Positions 8,565 to 17,347 are shown, counted from the first letter of the stretch. The stretch: 64,000 nucleotides of DNA from Falsiroseomonas sp051433195 (GCF_051433195.1 NZ_JBHMFT010000012.1:118685-182684), one strand, 5' to 3'. Made by a program: numbers and translations. The notes: generated by a model not told the origin, from the letters alone.

Positions 8565-9988
8565 GCCGCGTCCAGCAGCGGAAACACCTTGTGCGGGTTC
8601 AGCAGCCAGGCGGGGTCGAAGGCGGATTTGATGGCGCGCTGCTGCGCCAGCTCATGCGGGTGGAACTGGACGTGCATCAGGTCGCGCTTTTCCACGCCGA
8701 CGCCGTGTTCGCCGGTGAGGCAGCCGCCGACCTCGACGCACAGCTTCAGGATGTCGCCGCCGAAGGCCTCGGCCTTGTGGAAGCTGGCGGGGTCGTTGGC
8801 GTCGAACATGATGAGGGGGTGCAGGTTGCCGTCGCCGGCGTGGAAGACGTTGGCGACCTGGAGGCCGTACTGCACGCTCATCTCCCCGATGCGCTTCAGC
8901 ACATGCGGCAGCTCGCCGGTCGGGATGGTGCCGTCCATGCAGAGGTAGTCGGGCGAGATGCGGCCGACCGCGCCGAAGGCGCCCTTGCGGCCCTTCCAGA
9001 TCGCGACCGACTCCTCCGGCGTCTGCGCCACCTTCAGGCTGATCGGGTCGAAGCGCGAGCAGATGTCCTTGATGCGGTCGAGCAGCGCGTCCTGTTCGGC
9101 GACGCTGCCCTCGACCTCGATGATCAGCATCGCCTCCGCGTCCAGCGGGTAGCCGGCATGGGCGAAGGCCTCGCAGGCATGGATGCAGGGCTTGTCCATG
9201 AATTCCAGCGCCACGGGGATGATGCCGGAGCCGATGATGGCGTCCACCGCCGCCCCGGCGATCTCCGTGCCCTTGAAGGCAGCCAGCATCGCACGCGCGC
9301 CTTCCGGGCCGCGCAGGATGCGGACGGTGACCTCGGTGACGATGCCGAGCATGCCCTCGCTGCCGGTCATCAGGCCGAGCCAGTCATAGCCGGCGGCATC
9401 CAGGTGGTCGCCGCCGATCTCGACGATGTCGCCGGTGGGGGTGACCATGCGCAGGCCGAGCAGGTTGTTGGCGGTGACGCCGTATTTCAGGCAATGCGCG
9501 CCGCCGGAGTTCATGTTGACGTTGCCGCCGATCATGCAGGCGAGCTGGCTGGACGGGTCGGGGGCATAGAAAAAGCCCTCATGCTCCACGGCCTTGGTGA
9601 TGCCGAGGTTGGTGACGCCGGCTTCCACCACCGCCAGGCGGTCCTCGAAATCGATCTCCAGGATGCGGTTCATGCGCATCAGGCCGATCACCACCGCATC
9701 CTCCAGCGGCAGGGCGCCGCCCGAAAGGCTGGTGCCGGCGCCGCGCGGGACCACGCGGATGCCGGTCTCGTGGCAGTAGCGCATCACGGCGGCGACCTGT
9801 TCGGTCGTGGTGGGCAGCACCACCGCGAGGGGGATCTGGCGGTAGGCGGTCAGGCCATCGGTCTCATAGGGACGCAGGCGCAGCGCCTCGTGGATCACGC
9901 CCTCGGGCGGCAGCATCGCCTGCAAGGCGGCCACGATCTCGGCGCGCCGGGCCAGGATATGCGGGAATGGCGGCGGCAGCGCGATCAT
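8561..9988 (-). CDS. glcD: Glycolate oxidase catalytic subunit GlcD
   Basis: 475 residues: N-terminal FAD_binding_4 domain (PRGAGTSLSGGALP, GGNVNMNSGGAHCLKYG, GSEGMLGIVTEVTVR) and C-terminal FAD-oxidase domain ending in TGEHGVGVEKR. It oxidises glycolate, and often D-lactate, to the 2-oxo acid. ATG 9988 was chosen because GAGGAG lies just ahead and family homology starts there; the frame is open further upstream without similarity. First gene of the minus-strand glc block, divergent from the cupin gene. Confidence 0.95.
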   Translation of the reverse strand: MIALPPPFPHILARRAEIVAALQAMLPPEGVIHEALRLRPYETDGLTAYRQIPLAVVLPTTTEQVAAVMRYCHETGIRVVPRGAGTSLSGGALPLEDAVVIGLMRMNRILEIDFEDRLAVVEAGVTNLGITKAVEHEGFFYAPDPSSQLACMIGGNVNMNSGGAHCLKYGVTANNLLGLRMVTPTGDIVEIGGDHLDAAGYDWLGLMTGSEGMLGIVTEVTVRILRGPEGARAMLAAFKGTEIAGAAVDAIIGSGIIPVALEFMDKPCIHACEAFAHAGYPLDAEAMLIIEVEGSVAEQDALLDRIKDICSRFDPISLKVAQTPEESVAIWKGRKGAFGAVGRISPDYLCMDGTIPTGELPHVLKRIGEMSVQYGLQVANVFHAGDGNLHPLIMFDANDPASFHKAEAFGGDILKLCVEVGGCLTGEHGVGVEKRDLMHVQFHPHELAQQRAIKSAFDPAWLLNPHKVFPLLDAA

Positions 9989-10103
9989 GGCGGAGGCTCC
10001 TCGGCATGGCCGGGAAGATGGAGGCGCGGGGCGCGGCGGGCAAGTCGGCAGGTGGCCTGGCGCCGATACATCGGGCGAACGAACCGGGCGGCCCGACCGG
10101 CGT

Positions 10104-10120
10104 TGGTCATGCGTGGTCAT
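10104..10120 (+). promoter_or_regulatory. Direct TGGTCAT repeat in the glcD/cupin divergent region
   Basis: TGGTCAT occurs at 10104-10110 and again at 10114-10120, a 10-bp period that puts both copies on the same face of the helix. It lies 19 nt before the cupin start and about 115 nt ahead of glcD. A regulator site is possible. No nearby regulator gene indicates which one, and a chance repeat cannot be excluded. Confidence 0.25.
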
Positions 10121-10138
10121 CCGAAAGGGAGACTCGCC

Positions 10139-10690
10139 ATGAAGACCGCCTTGCGTGCAACCGCCATCGGCCTTGCAGCGCTCTTCACCTTCAGCGGTTC
10201 AGCCGCGGCGCAGCAAGCGCAGTCCCAACCACGACAGCACGTGATCCAGACGCCGGAGGAGATGCGCTGGGGTCCCGGCCCGGCGTCCCTGCCAAAGGGC
10301 GCGGAGGCCGTGACGCTGCACGGCAACCCATCCACCGATGGGCTCTTCACGCTTCGGCTGCGCCTGCCGGCGGGCTACATGATTCCGCCGCACACACACC
10401 CGCGGCCGGAGATCGTCACCGTGATCTCGGGCACCTTCCACCTTGGAACCGGGGAGACGATCAATCGCGAGGAGGCGAAACCCCTGCCCGCGGGCAGCTT
10501 CTTCGCCTTCTCGCCGGGCATGGCGCACTTCGCCTTCACCCGGGAGGAGACGGTGGTGCAGCTCAACAGCACCGGCCCCTGGGCGCTCGACTACATCGAC
10601 CCGGCGGACGACCCGCGCGGGCAGACGAGCCAGGCGACAGGACCGGGCAGCACCGCGACGCCCGTCTCCGGCGGCGGGGCCACCCGATAG
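10139..10690 (+). CDS. Periplasmic cupin-domain protein
   Basis: 183 residues with a signal peptide (LAALFTFSGSAAAQ). A single cupin fold spans about 60-150: PPHTHPRPEIVTVISG supplies the two histidines and glutamate of motif 1, and GMAHFAFTREE the later histidine. This is typical of metal-binding cupins that protect or bind small molecules; no specific substrate can be named. The Thr/Gly-rich tail looks disordered. Start at ATG 10139 with GGGAGA upstream. It is divergent from glcD and may share control with it. Confidence 0.85.
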   Translation: MKTALRATAIGLAALFTFSGSAAAQQAQSQPRQHVIQTPEEMRWGPGPASLPKGAEAVTLHGNPSTDGLFTLRLRLPAGYMIPPHTHPRPEIVTVISGTFHLGTGETINREEAKPLPAGSFFAFSPGMAHFAFTREETVVQLNSTGPWALDYIDPADDPRGQTSQATGPGSTATPVSGGGATR

Positions 10691-10727
10691 GCCGGACCGG
10701 TCGAGGGCGGTTCGCGGAACAAGACGA

Positions 10728-10754
10728 CGCCGCGCCAGGGAACCTGGCGCGGCG
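10728..10754. terminator. Perfect 12-bp hairpin between convergent cupin and rpmJ genes
   Basis: Arms at 10728-10739 and 10743-10754 pair perfectly around a GAA loop (core CGCCGCGCCAGG). It lies between the ends of cupin (plus) and rpmJ (minus), as for a bidirectional terminator. The minus-strand side is followed by a T/G-rich stretch; the plus side lacks a T run. Confidence 0.65.
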
Positions 10755-10800
10755 CGAAAGCACGAACCAATCCGCCCCGGAGACCCGGAGCGGCGACGCC

Positions 10801-10926
10801 TCAGCCCTGGCGGGCCTTCAGGCGCGGGTTCTTCTTGTTCAGCACATAGGTGCGGCCACGGCGCCGCACCAGGATGCAGTTCTTGTCACGGACCTTGGCG
10901 GTCTTGAGGCTGTTGCGAATTTTCAT
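10801..10926 (-). CDS. rpmJ: 50S ribosomal protein bL36
   Basis: 41 residues: MKIRNSLKTAKVRDKNC, then VRRRGRTYVLNKKNPRLKAR. This is the zinc-free (C-minus) form of bL36, with one cysteine only and the RRRGR core that contacts 23S rRNA. Stand-alone location away from the ribosomal operon is usual for this form. An ATG two codons upstream is possible, but the MKIRN start matches the family. AGGA lies 5 nt before the outer ATG. Confidence 0.93.
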   Translation of the reverse strand: MKIRNSLKTAKVRDKNCILVRRRGRTYVLNKKNPRLKARQG

Positions 10927-10991
10927 CTGCATGGTCCTGGGAAGGCTGGGCCAGATACGGGGCGGGTCGCGCCGAGTCAACCTTGGCGGGT

Positions 10992-12233
10992 TCAATCCGC
11001 CGCCAGTTTCCCGGCCGCACCCTCCGCCGCGATGATGCGCAGGAAGCCGTCCCGGGTCTGTGGCAGCTTGCGGCCGAGGATCTGCTCGGCGACCTGCGTG
11101 CGCAACACCTGGGCGGTGCCACCGGCGATGGCGAACATGCGGGCGTCGCGCAGGTAGCGCTCCATCGGGTTGTCCTTGGAATAGCCGGCCGCGCCCCACA
11201 CCTGCAGCGCGTTGTTGGTCACCCGGATTGCCATTTCACTCGCAAAGACCTTGGCCTGGGCGGCGGCCAGGCGGTCCGGGAAGCCGGCCGGGCCGGCGCT
11301 GCGGGCGGCGCGGTGGACCAGCGCGCGGGCGGCCTCCACCTCGATCGACATGTCGGCCAGCATCCAGCCGAGGCCCTGGAATTCCGCGATCGGCCGGCCG
11401 AACTGGGTGCGGGCATTGGCGCGGTCGACCGCATGTTCATAGGCGCCGGCGGCGAGGCCGAGCGCCACCGTGGCGGCGCCGACGCGCTGGCCGTTATAGG
11501 CATCGATCAGCCGCCCGAAGCCGCGCTGCCAGCCGCCCGGCGCGCGCAGCACCATGTCGTCCGCCACTTCGAGATCGGAAAACTGCAACTCCGCCTCCGG
11601 CATGCCGCAGAGGCCGAGGGAGGGGATGCGCCGTGCGACGATCAGCCCGGCCGGGGCGCCTTCGCCATCGCGCACCACCAGGAAGCCGCCGATGCCCTTG
11701 AAGGCGCCGTCCTCGATCACCCGGGCGAAGATCAGGTGCAGGCGGGAGACGCCGCCGCCGGTGATCCAGGTCTTGCGTCCGTTGATCACCCAGCGATTGC
11801 CGCGGCGTTCCGCCGTGGTGGTCATCTCGGTCGCGGCGGAACCGGCATCGGGTTCGGTGATGCAGATGGCGGGCTTGTCGCCGGCCAGGACCAGCCCGGC
11901 GGCCAGCTTCTTCTGCGCCTCGGACCCGTAGGCCATGATGGCGCCGACCGCGCCCATATTGGCCTCCACCGCGATGCGGCCGCAGACGGCGCAGGCCTTG
12001 GACAGTTCCTCCACCACCAGCGCGGCATCGAGCACGGACCCGCCGGGGCCGCCCCATTCGCGCGGGATGGTCAGGCCGGTGAAGCCGGCTTCCGCCATGC
12101 GCTGCACCATCGGCCAGGGGTACAGGCCGCTGCGGTCGGTCTCGGCGGCCTGGGCCGCGGCCTCGCGGGCGAATTCGCGGGCGCGGTCGCGCAGCGCGGC
12201 TTGCTCCGGCGTCAGTCCGTCGGTGGGCGTCAT
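10992..12233 (-). CDS. Acyl-CoA dehydrogenase-fold protein lacking the usual catalytic glutamates
   Basis: 413 residues with the full ACAD layout: N-terminal helices, FAD-binding middle domain (ITEPDAGSAATEM, RKTWITGG) and C-terminal four-helix bundle (ARTQFGRPIAEFQGLGWMLA). The catalytic base sits in one of two places in this family. At the short/medium-chain site this protein has AIAGGTAQV where EGT is expected. At the isovaleryl/long-chain site it has YNGQRVG, so Q249 stands where Glu is expected. From memory, a Gln there together with an Arg near residue 84-86 (here R86) marks 3-sulfinopropionyl-CoA desulfinase. That gives a hypothesis of desulfinase-like chemistry. It overlaps the TerB-like gene by 4 nt. 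Confidence 0.88.
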   Translation of the reverse strand: MTPTDGLTPEQAALRDRAREFAREAAAQAAETDRSGLYPWPMVQRMAEAGFTGLTIPREWGGPGGSVLDAALVVEELSKACAVCGRIAVEANMGAVGAIMAYGSEAQKKLAAGLVLAGDKPAICITEPDAGSAATEMTTTAERRGNRWVINGRKTWITGGGVSRLHLIFARVIEDGAFKGIGGFLVVRDGEGAPAGLIVARRIPSLGLCGMPEAELQFSDLEVADDMVLRAPGGWQRGFGRLIDAYNGQRVGAATVALGLAAGAYEHAVDRANARTQFGRPIAEFQGLGWMLADMSIEVEAARALVHRAARSAGPAGFPDRLAAAQAKVFASEMAIRVTNNALQVWGAAGYSKDNPMERYLRDARMFAIAGGTAQVLRTQVAEQILGRKLPQTRDGFLRIIAAEGAAGKLAAD

Positions 12234-12886
12234 GGGGCGAGCCTTTCCTCGATGGCTGAAGCGGCCCGCTGGTCCAGGCCGAGGGTCTTCGCGAACCGGT
12301 CGAGCCAGGCGCGTTCGGGCGGCGTGATTTCCCCCATCGCCGCCACGGCGGCGGCGTAGAGGCGGGCGCGCAGCATCGGGTCGCCGGCCTGGGCGGCGAG
12401 CGCCTCCGGCGTCAGCGGCGTGTCGAAATCGGCGAGGACGAAGTCGCGTTCCTCCGCGGTGAGGTCGGCGGCGTCGAGCTGGCCGGCGATGCCGGCGCGT
12501 TCTGTGGCGTCGACCGCGCCATCGGCCTTGGCGGCGGCCACCATGGTGCGGATCAGCAGCAGGCTTTCCTGATCTTCAGCAGAAGGTGGCGCCTCGGCGG
12601 GCGCGACGTAGGGGGAACCGGTCTGCGGGATGCGGCGGGAGGGGGCCTGGCTGGCGCCCGTCCATTCCGGCAGCGGGCGGGAGGGCGGCGGGGCGGAGGC
12701 CTGGCCCTGGTTGCGGGTCATCGCCTCGATCGCGACGCCGGCGAGGCCGGCCAGGGCGCGGACGATCTGCGCCTGGCTGCTGCGGCCGCCGAGGGCACCG
12801 CCGAAAGGCTGGGTCGTGCGGCGCCGCCGGCGCGGCGACCGCGTGGCGCCACCCAGAAGCGCGCCCAGGACACGGGTCAGATCCAT
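12230..12886 (-). CDS. TerB/DUF533-like protein
   Basis: 218 residues. The N-terminal half (about 1-100) is basic, then Pro/Ser-rich (LLGGATRSPRRRRRT, SQAQIVRALAGLAGVAIEAM) and probably disordered. The C-terminal half is a helical TerB-like domain with the repeated acidic pattern VAAAKADGAVDATERAGI and MGEITPPERAWLDRFA. Proteins of this group are linked to tellurite resistance or membrane-associated metal responses, but no function is proven for stand-alone members. Start at ATG 12886. The stop overlaps the ACAD start (ATGA), suggesting co-expression. Confidence 0.78.
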   Translation of the reverse strand: MDLTRVLGALLGGATRSPRRRRRTTQPFGGALGGRSSQAQIVRALAGLAGVAIEAMTRNQGQASAPPPSRPLPEWTGASQAPSRRIPQTGSPYVAPAEAPPSAEDQESLLLIRTMVAAAKADGAVDATERAGIAGQLDAADLTAEERDFVLADFDTPLTPEALAAQAGDPMLRARLYAAAVAAMGEITPPERAWLDRFAKTLGLDQRAASAIEERLAP

Positions 12887-12938
12887 CTTGCCACTCCCTG
12901 ATGCCATTCCTAAGCCGGACGCGCCGGCTTGGGAACCG

Positions 12939-15458
12939 TCAGCGGCCGAGCAGGCCGCGCAGGAGATCGACCGGGTCCGGGCGGCGCGCCTCGGGTGCCG
13001 CGGGCTGCGGCGTGGCCGCCGCGGGTTCGGGCGCGACGGCCGTGGCGGGGGCCGGGCCGGCGGTGCCGCCGCGCGCCTCCGCCAGCGCCGCGCCGCATTC
13101 CCCGAGCGGTGCCGCCGCCGCGCGCTGGCCGCCGCCGCCCAGAATCTCGGCCAGGGCCTGCAAGGAGCGGTCCGGCGTCCGCTGCTGCGACAGGAAGGCG
13201 CCGATGCCCGCCGCTGCCGCGGCGCCGGGCTCGACACCGACCCGCGGCGCCCGCCAGCTTCCGGCGATGCTCACCGGCGCGCGCAGCGCCACCGGCCCGG
13301 CGCGCAAATCCGTCTGCAGGCGCAGCGCCAGCGTTTCGTCGCGCAGGTCGATGGCGCCGGTGCCGGCGATGCGGCCGAGGGCGCCTTCGGCGTACAGCGT
13401 GGCGATGCGCAGGATGCCGCCCTCCGCGGGGGCACGCAGCGCGAAGCAGCGCAGCGGGATGTCCTCGTTGCCGCCGGGCAGGACCATGCCCAGCACCTCC
13501 TGCGGCAGGGCGCGCAGCAGCGAGCGCGGCACGCGGCCATCGACCAGCGCCAGCCCGAGATGGCCCGCGGCACTCGCCGCGACGGCGCGGACGTCCGCGC
13601 CGGTGCCGGCGAGGTCGGCATCGAGCTGCGCCGACCCGATCAGCAACGGGTCGCGGCCCAGAGCCCGGGACAGTGCCGCCATGTCGAGGCCGGGCGAGGT
13701 GGCGACGACGTGGAGGCGCGGCGGGTCGGCACGGCCATCGGCCTCGATGCGCAGGGTAACCGGACCGGCCGGGGTCTGGGCGGAGAACGGGGCGATGTGG
13801 CCGGTGCCGTTCTCCAGGACCAGGCGGGCGGAAACCTCGCGCCAGGGCTGGCCGCCGGCGGTGATGGCGGGGGCGCTCAGGCGCAGGTCGGCGTCCAGCG
13901 CGCGCAGCGCCGCATAGGGCAGCGGCGTGGCGGGGATCACGCGGTTGTCGGCAGCAGCGGCTGGCGCTGGCGTCGCGGATGCGGGTGCCGCGGGTGCGGC
14001 GGCCGGTGCCGTGCGGGCGGCGCGAAGGGCGTCCACATCGAGGCGCGGGAAGGCCAGCGTGCCGGTCAGGTTCGGGCGCGCGGCCAGGGCCAGGGCGAGG
14101 TCGCCCTGCACGGCGGCGGCCGGATGTTCGGCACGCAGGCCGTTCAGCCGCAGCCCACCGGCGAGGCCCGGCCCTGGCGCGACGAGCCGCCCGGAGACGC
14201 TGCCGGGGCCGGCCACGCCGTAGGGCGCGAGGTCGGCAGCCTCCGCGGTGATCGCCAGGTCGACCCCGCGCAGCGCGAGGGGCTGGGCGATGGCGCCCTT
14301 GACGGTGCCGGCGACCCCCTGCCCTTCCAGGCGCAGGTCGACCGGCAGCGGCCCGGCGCCCCCGGCCAGCAGCAGCGCGGGCGTGCCGGCCTGCCCGGCG
14401 AGACGCAGCGGCTGGCCCTCCACCGTCAGGTCGGCCGCCAGCGCGATCGGCGCCTCCAGCCCTGCCGCCGTCAGTTCGGCGCCACGGATGGCGAGGCCGG
14501 GGCGCAGCGCGGACAGGTCCGAGGCGCCCACCACCAGCCGCAGGTCGCGCACGGCGGACACCGCGTCGCCGGTCCCGGCGACGGCGGCATTCGCCACCAC
14601 GTCGCGGAGTGGCGGCAGCGCGACGCCCTGCGCGAGCGGGGCAAGGCTGGACAGGTCCGGCACGCGCGCCTCCACCCGGCCCTCCCAGGCCTGCCCGGCC
14701 AGCGTGCCGTCCAGCTTCGCCTCGGCGCCCGCCGCGCCGAGCGTCGCCGCCACCGGCCAGGGCTGCGCGCCGCCGAACGCCGCGAGGGCGCCGGTCTCGG
14801 CGCTCAGCGCGACGGGCTGGCCGCGCAGCACCACCTCGCCCTGCGCCGTCATCGCGGCGCCGAGGGGGGCGGTGGCGTCCAGACGGGTGAACTCGACGGT
14901 CTCGGCCATCCCGTTGCGGGCGTCGCGCCAGGCGATGCGGCCGCGTTCCAGGCGCAGCGCGTCGATGCCCAGCGCCAGCGCCTCCCGCACCGCTTCCTCC
15001 GGCGCCGGCTGGGTGGGCTCGGCGGGTTGCTGGGCGCGGGCGAACTGCCAGTTGCCGCGGCCCTGGGCGTCGACCTCCAGCAACAGGTCGGTGTCCTCCA
15101 GCTCGATGCGGGAGATGCGGATCTCGCGGGACAGCAGCGGCAGCAGCGCGGCCTGGACCTGGACGCGGCGCGCGGTGAGCATCTGCGGCCGGCTGCCGCC
15201 CTCGGCGTTCGCCAGCGCCACGTCGCGCAGTTCCACGGTGGGCACCAGCGACAGGCCGAGGCGCATCTCGCCCACAGTGAAGGCGCGGCCGGTGGCGCGT
15301 TCCACGGCGGCGACCAGGCGCGGGCGGAGGGACTCCGCATCGAGCAAGACGAGCGCGGCGCCCAGGACCAGGGCTGGCAGGCCGATGACCAGGGCCAGCA
15401 GGATCCAGGGCCAGCGGCGACGGCGGGGGGCGGGCTGTGTCATGCGGCTGTCTACCAT
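12939..15458 (-). CDS. AsmA family protein
   Basis: 839 residues. One N-terminal membrane anchor (WPWILLALVIGLPALVLGAA) precedes an AsmA domain (LRPRLVAAVERATGRAF, then a long beta-rich body of repeated short strands). AsmA-like proteins lie in the periplasm anchored to the inner membrane and are thought to help carry phospholipids to the outer membrane. The C-terminal 80 residues are Ala/Pro-rich and low complexity. Starts at 15458 or 15443 (MTQPAPRRRR) are both possible, as neither has a strong ribosome-binding site. It is 30 nt downstream of the pseudouridine synthase gene. Confidence 0.88.
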   Translation of the reverse strand: MVDSRMTQPAPRRRRWPWILLALVIGLPALVLGAALVLLDAESLRPRLVAAVERATGRAFTVGEMRLGLSLVPTVELRDVALANAEGGSRPQMLTARRVQVQAALLPLLSREIRISRIELEDTDLLLEVDAQGRGNWQFARAQQPAEPTQPAPEEAVREALALGIDALRLERGRIAWRDARNGMAETVEFTRLDATAPLGAAMTAQGEVVLRGQPVALSAETGALAAFGGAQPWPVAATLGAAGAEAKLDGTLAGQAWEGRVEARVPDLSSLAPLAQGVALPPLRDVVANAAVAGTGDAVSAVRDLRLVVGASDLSALRPGLAIRGAELTAAGLEAPIALAADLTVEGQPLRLAGQAGTPALLLAGGAGPLPVDLRLEGQGVAGTVKGAIAQPLALRGVDLAITAEAADLAPYGVAGPGSVSGRLVAPGPGLAGGLRLNGLRAEHPAAAVQGDLALALAARPNLTGTLAFPRLDVDALRAARTAPAAAPAAPASATPAPAAAADNRVIPATPLPYAALRALDADLRLSAPAITAGGQPWREVSARLVLENGTGHIAPFSAQTPAGPVTLRIEADGRADPPRLHVVATSPGLDMAALSRALGRDPLLIGSAQLDADLAGTGADVRAVAASAAGHLGLALVDGRVPRSLLRALPQEVLGMVLPGGNEDIPLRCFALRAPAEGGILRIATLYAEGALGRIAGTGAIDLRDETLALRLQTDLRAGPVALRAPVSIAGSWRAPRVGVEPGAAAAAGIGAFLSQQRTPDRSLQALAEILGGGGQRAAAAPLGECGAALAEARGGTAGPAPATAVAPEPAAATPQPAAPEARRPDPVDLLRGLLGR

Positions 15459-15488
15459 CCGCGGGACAGCCTCACCTACCCCGCGTGT

Positions 15489-16469
15489 TCAACTCACCCG
15501 GCGCGGCTTCGGCGTGCGCGGCGCCTCGAAGCCATAGAACGCGAATGTTTCCTTCATGTGCGGCGGCAGCGGCGCGGCCACTTCCAGCCAGCCGCCGGCC
15601 GGATGCGGCAGGCGCAGCGCGCGGGCGTGCAGGTGCAGGCTGGCGGGCAGGCCCTCCACATGCGCGGCCTGGCCGCCATATTTGCCGTCGGCCAGGATCG
15701 GGCAGCCCAGCGCCTCCGCCGCATGGACGCGAAGCTGGTGGGTTCGGCCGGTCAGCGGCTTCATCTCCAGCCAGGCGACCTTGCGGCGCACCACGTCCAG
15801 CGTGCGGAAATCCGTGATGGCGTGGGTGCCGTCCTCCCCGTGTTCGGCCGGCGCCGTGCGTTCGCCGCGCGGACCGCCCTGGCGGACCAGGGCCATGTTG
15901 ATGCGGCCGGCGGGCGGGCTGGGCTCTCCCAATACGACCGCCCAGTAGGTCTTCTCGATATCCCGCCCGCGGAAGGCGGCGGCGAGGCGGGAGGCGGCGG
16001 ACAGGGTGCGGGCGAGCACCAGGACGCCGGAGGTGTCGCGGTCCAGCCGGTGCACCAGGCGGGGGCGTTCGACGGCGTCGAACTGCAGCGCATCGAGCAT
16101 GCCGTCCAGGTGGCGCGCGATGCCGGGGCCGCCCTGCACGGCCAGGCCATGCGGCTTGTCCAGCACCAGCACATCGGCATCCTTGTGGATGACCATCTGG
16201 TGCAGCGCCTTGACGTCCCGCTCATCCACCGGCTTCGGGGTGCGCGGCAGGTCACGGGCAGGGTTTTCCGCCACCGGCGGGATGCGGATTTCCTGGCCGG
16301 CTTCGAGGCGCGTGTTGGCCTCGGCGCGCTTGCCGTCGACGCGGATCTGCCCGGTGCGCAGCATCTTCTGCACGGCCCCCTGGGTCAGCGCGGGGACGTG
16401 GCGCTTCAGCCAACGGTCGAGACGGGTGTCGCCTTCATCGGCGGCGACTTTCTTGAGCTGCACGGTCAT
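15489..16469 (-). CDS. RluA family pseudouridine synthase (RluC/RluD type)
   Basis: 326 residues. An N-terminal S4 RNA-binding domain (TRLDRWLKRHV, RTGQIRVDGKR) is followed by the catalytic domain with the RLVHRLDRDTSGVLVLA motif holding the catalytic aspartate, and the later LEMKPLTGRTHQLRVH motif. It converts specific uridines in 23S rRNA to pseudouridine. S4 plus RluA is the RluC/RluD arrangement, but the target positions cannot be told from sequence. ATG 16469 was chosen because the S4 domain begins there. It heads the minus-strand block that continues into AsmA. Confidence 0.92.
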   Translation of the reverse strand: MTVQLKKVAADEGDTRLDRWLKRHVPALTQGAVQKMLRTGQIRVDGKRAEANTRLEAGQEIRIPPVAENPARDLPRTPKPVDERDVKALHQMVIHKDADVLVLDKPHGLAVQGGPGIARHLDGMLDALQFDAVERPRLVHRLDRDTSGVLVLARTLSAASRLAAAFRGRDIEKTYWAVVLGEPSPPAGRINMALVRQGGPRGERTAPAEHGEDGTHAITDFRTLDVVRRKVAWLEMKPLTGRTHQLRVHAAEALGCPILADGKYGGQAAHVEGLPASLHLHARALRLPHPAGGWLEVAAPLPPHMKETFAFYGFEAPRTPKPRRVS

Positions 16470-16528
16470 GGCGTGGGCATAGCATGGATGCGGCGGGTGC
16501 AAGCTCCTTGTGCCGCGATCGCGGCGGG

Positions 16529-16565
16529 ATATATGGTCATCTGGGATGACCAGTTGGGGGATGAC
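16529..16565 (+). promoter_or_regulatory. Operator-promoter of the toxin-antitoxin pair
   Basis: A perfect inverted repeat, TGGTCATC-tgg-GATGACCA, spans 16534-16552. A further half-site GGGATGAC lies at 16558-16565, directly before the antitoxin ATG. The TA-rich ATATAT at 16529-16534 could be the -10 element, so a bound repressor would block RNA polymerase. This is the classic layout of an autoregulated Phd/VapC operon. Confidence 0.65.
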
Positions 16566-16838
16566 ATGCCCACCACGAAGCTGATCGGCGCCACCGAGTT
16601 CAAGGCGACCTGCCTCGAGATCCTCGACCGCGTCGGCGCCGGGGAATGGGACCGCGTGGAGGTGACGAAGCGGGGCCGCGTCGTTGCCGTGCTGGTGCCG
16701 CCGACGCCGCCGGCGGCCGAGGTGGCGGCGCTGCACGGCTTCCTGCGCGGCAGCGTGACCATCCCGCCCGGCTTCGACCTGACTGCACCGGTCGCGGACG
16801 AACCCATCGCGGCGGAGCAGGGCGACCTGCACGGATGA
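16566..16838 (+). CDS. Phd/YefM family antitoxin
   Basis: 90 residues. The N-terminus (GATEFKATCLEILDRV, then VEVTKRGRVVAVLVP) is the Phd/YefM DNA-binding fold that dimerises on the operator. The C-terminal half (GSVTIPPGFDLTAPV) should wrap the toxin. It neutralises the PIN toxin encoded by the next gene, whose start overlaps its stop (ATGA). The antitoxin starts at ATG 16566 just after the palindromic operator. Confidence 0.88.
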   Translation: MPTTKLIGATEFKATCLEILDRVGAGEWDRVEVTKRGRVVAVLVPPTPPAAEVAALHGFLRGSVTIPPGFDLTAPVADEPIAAEQGDLHG

Positions 16839-17263
16839 GCCGGGATGGCGTGCTGCTGGACACCTGCGCGGTGATCTGGCTGGCGACCGGCGCGGCGATG
16901 GCGCCGGAGGCGCTGGACGCCATCCAGCAGGCCGGGCGCGGCACCGGCATCTTCGTCTCGCCGGTCTCGGCGTGGGAGGTCGGGCTGCTGGCGCGGCCCC
17001 GCCCGAACCGCCAGGCGCTGGCCTTCCTGCCGGACCCGAAGACCTGGTTTGCCCGCGTGATGGCCGGCCCCGGCATCCGGGAGGCGCCGCTGACGCCGGG
17101 GGCCGCCGTCGATTCCTCCTGGCTGCCGGGCGACCTGCATGGCGACCCGGGCGACCGCCTGATCATCGCGACCGCCCGCGACCGGGGGCTGCCGGTGGTG
17201 ACGCGGGACGCGGCGATCCTGGCCTATGGGCGGTCGGGCCACCTGGCCACCATCGCCTGCTGA
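16835..17263 (+). CDS. VapC-like PIN-domain toxin
   Basis: 142 residues, one PIN domain. Acidic metal ligands are D9 (LLDTCAVIWL), E48 (SAWEVG), D106 (GDPGDRLIIATA) and D124 (VVTRDAAI), a complete active set. PIN toxins cut RNA, often tRNA or rRNA, when the antitoxin is lost. The gene is read with the upstream antitoxin through a 4-nt overlap. The residues are intact, so the toxin is probably active. Confidence 0.9.
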   Translation: MSRDGVLLDTCAVIWLATGAAMAPEALDAIQQAGRGTGIFVSPVSAWEVGLLARPRPNRQALAFLPDPKTWFARVMAGPGIREAPLTPGAAVDSSWLPGDLHGDPGDRLIIATARDRGLPVVTRDAAILAYGRSGHLATIAC

Positions 17264-17347
17264 GGTTGCCGCCAAGGTTGCCCCTGGCCGCCCGGCGTTG
17301 TATCCGCGCCCGGACATTCCCCACCGCTCATTCAGGACTACCGCACC

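Noticed and set aside
12230..12886. Tellurite-resistance operon
   Set aside because: Only a TerB-like domain is present; no terZ, terC, terD or terE genes lie nearby.
12630..16838. Plus-strand open frame of about 1400 codons opposite the TerB-like, AsmA and pseudouridine synthase genes
   Set aside because: It is antisense to three well-supported genes and its translation is Arg/Gly/Gln-rich with no family match, the usual shadow frame of GC-rich coding DNA. Only its last 90 codons (the antitoxin) are real.
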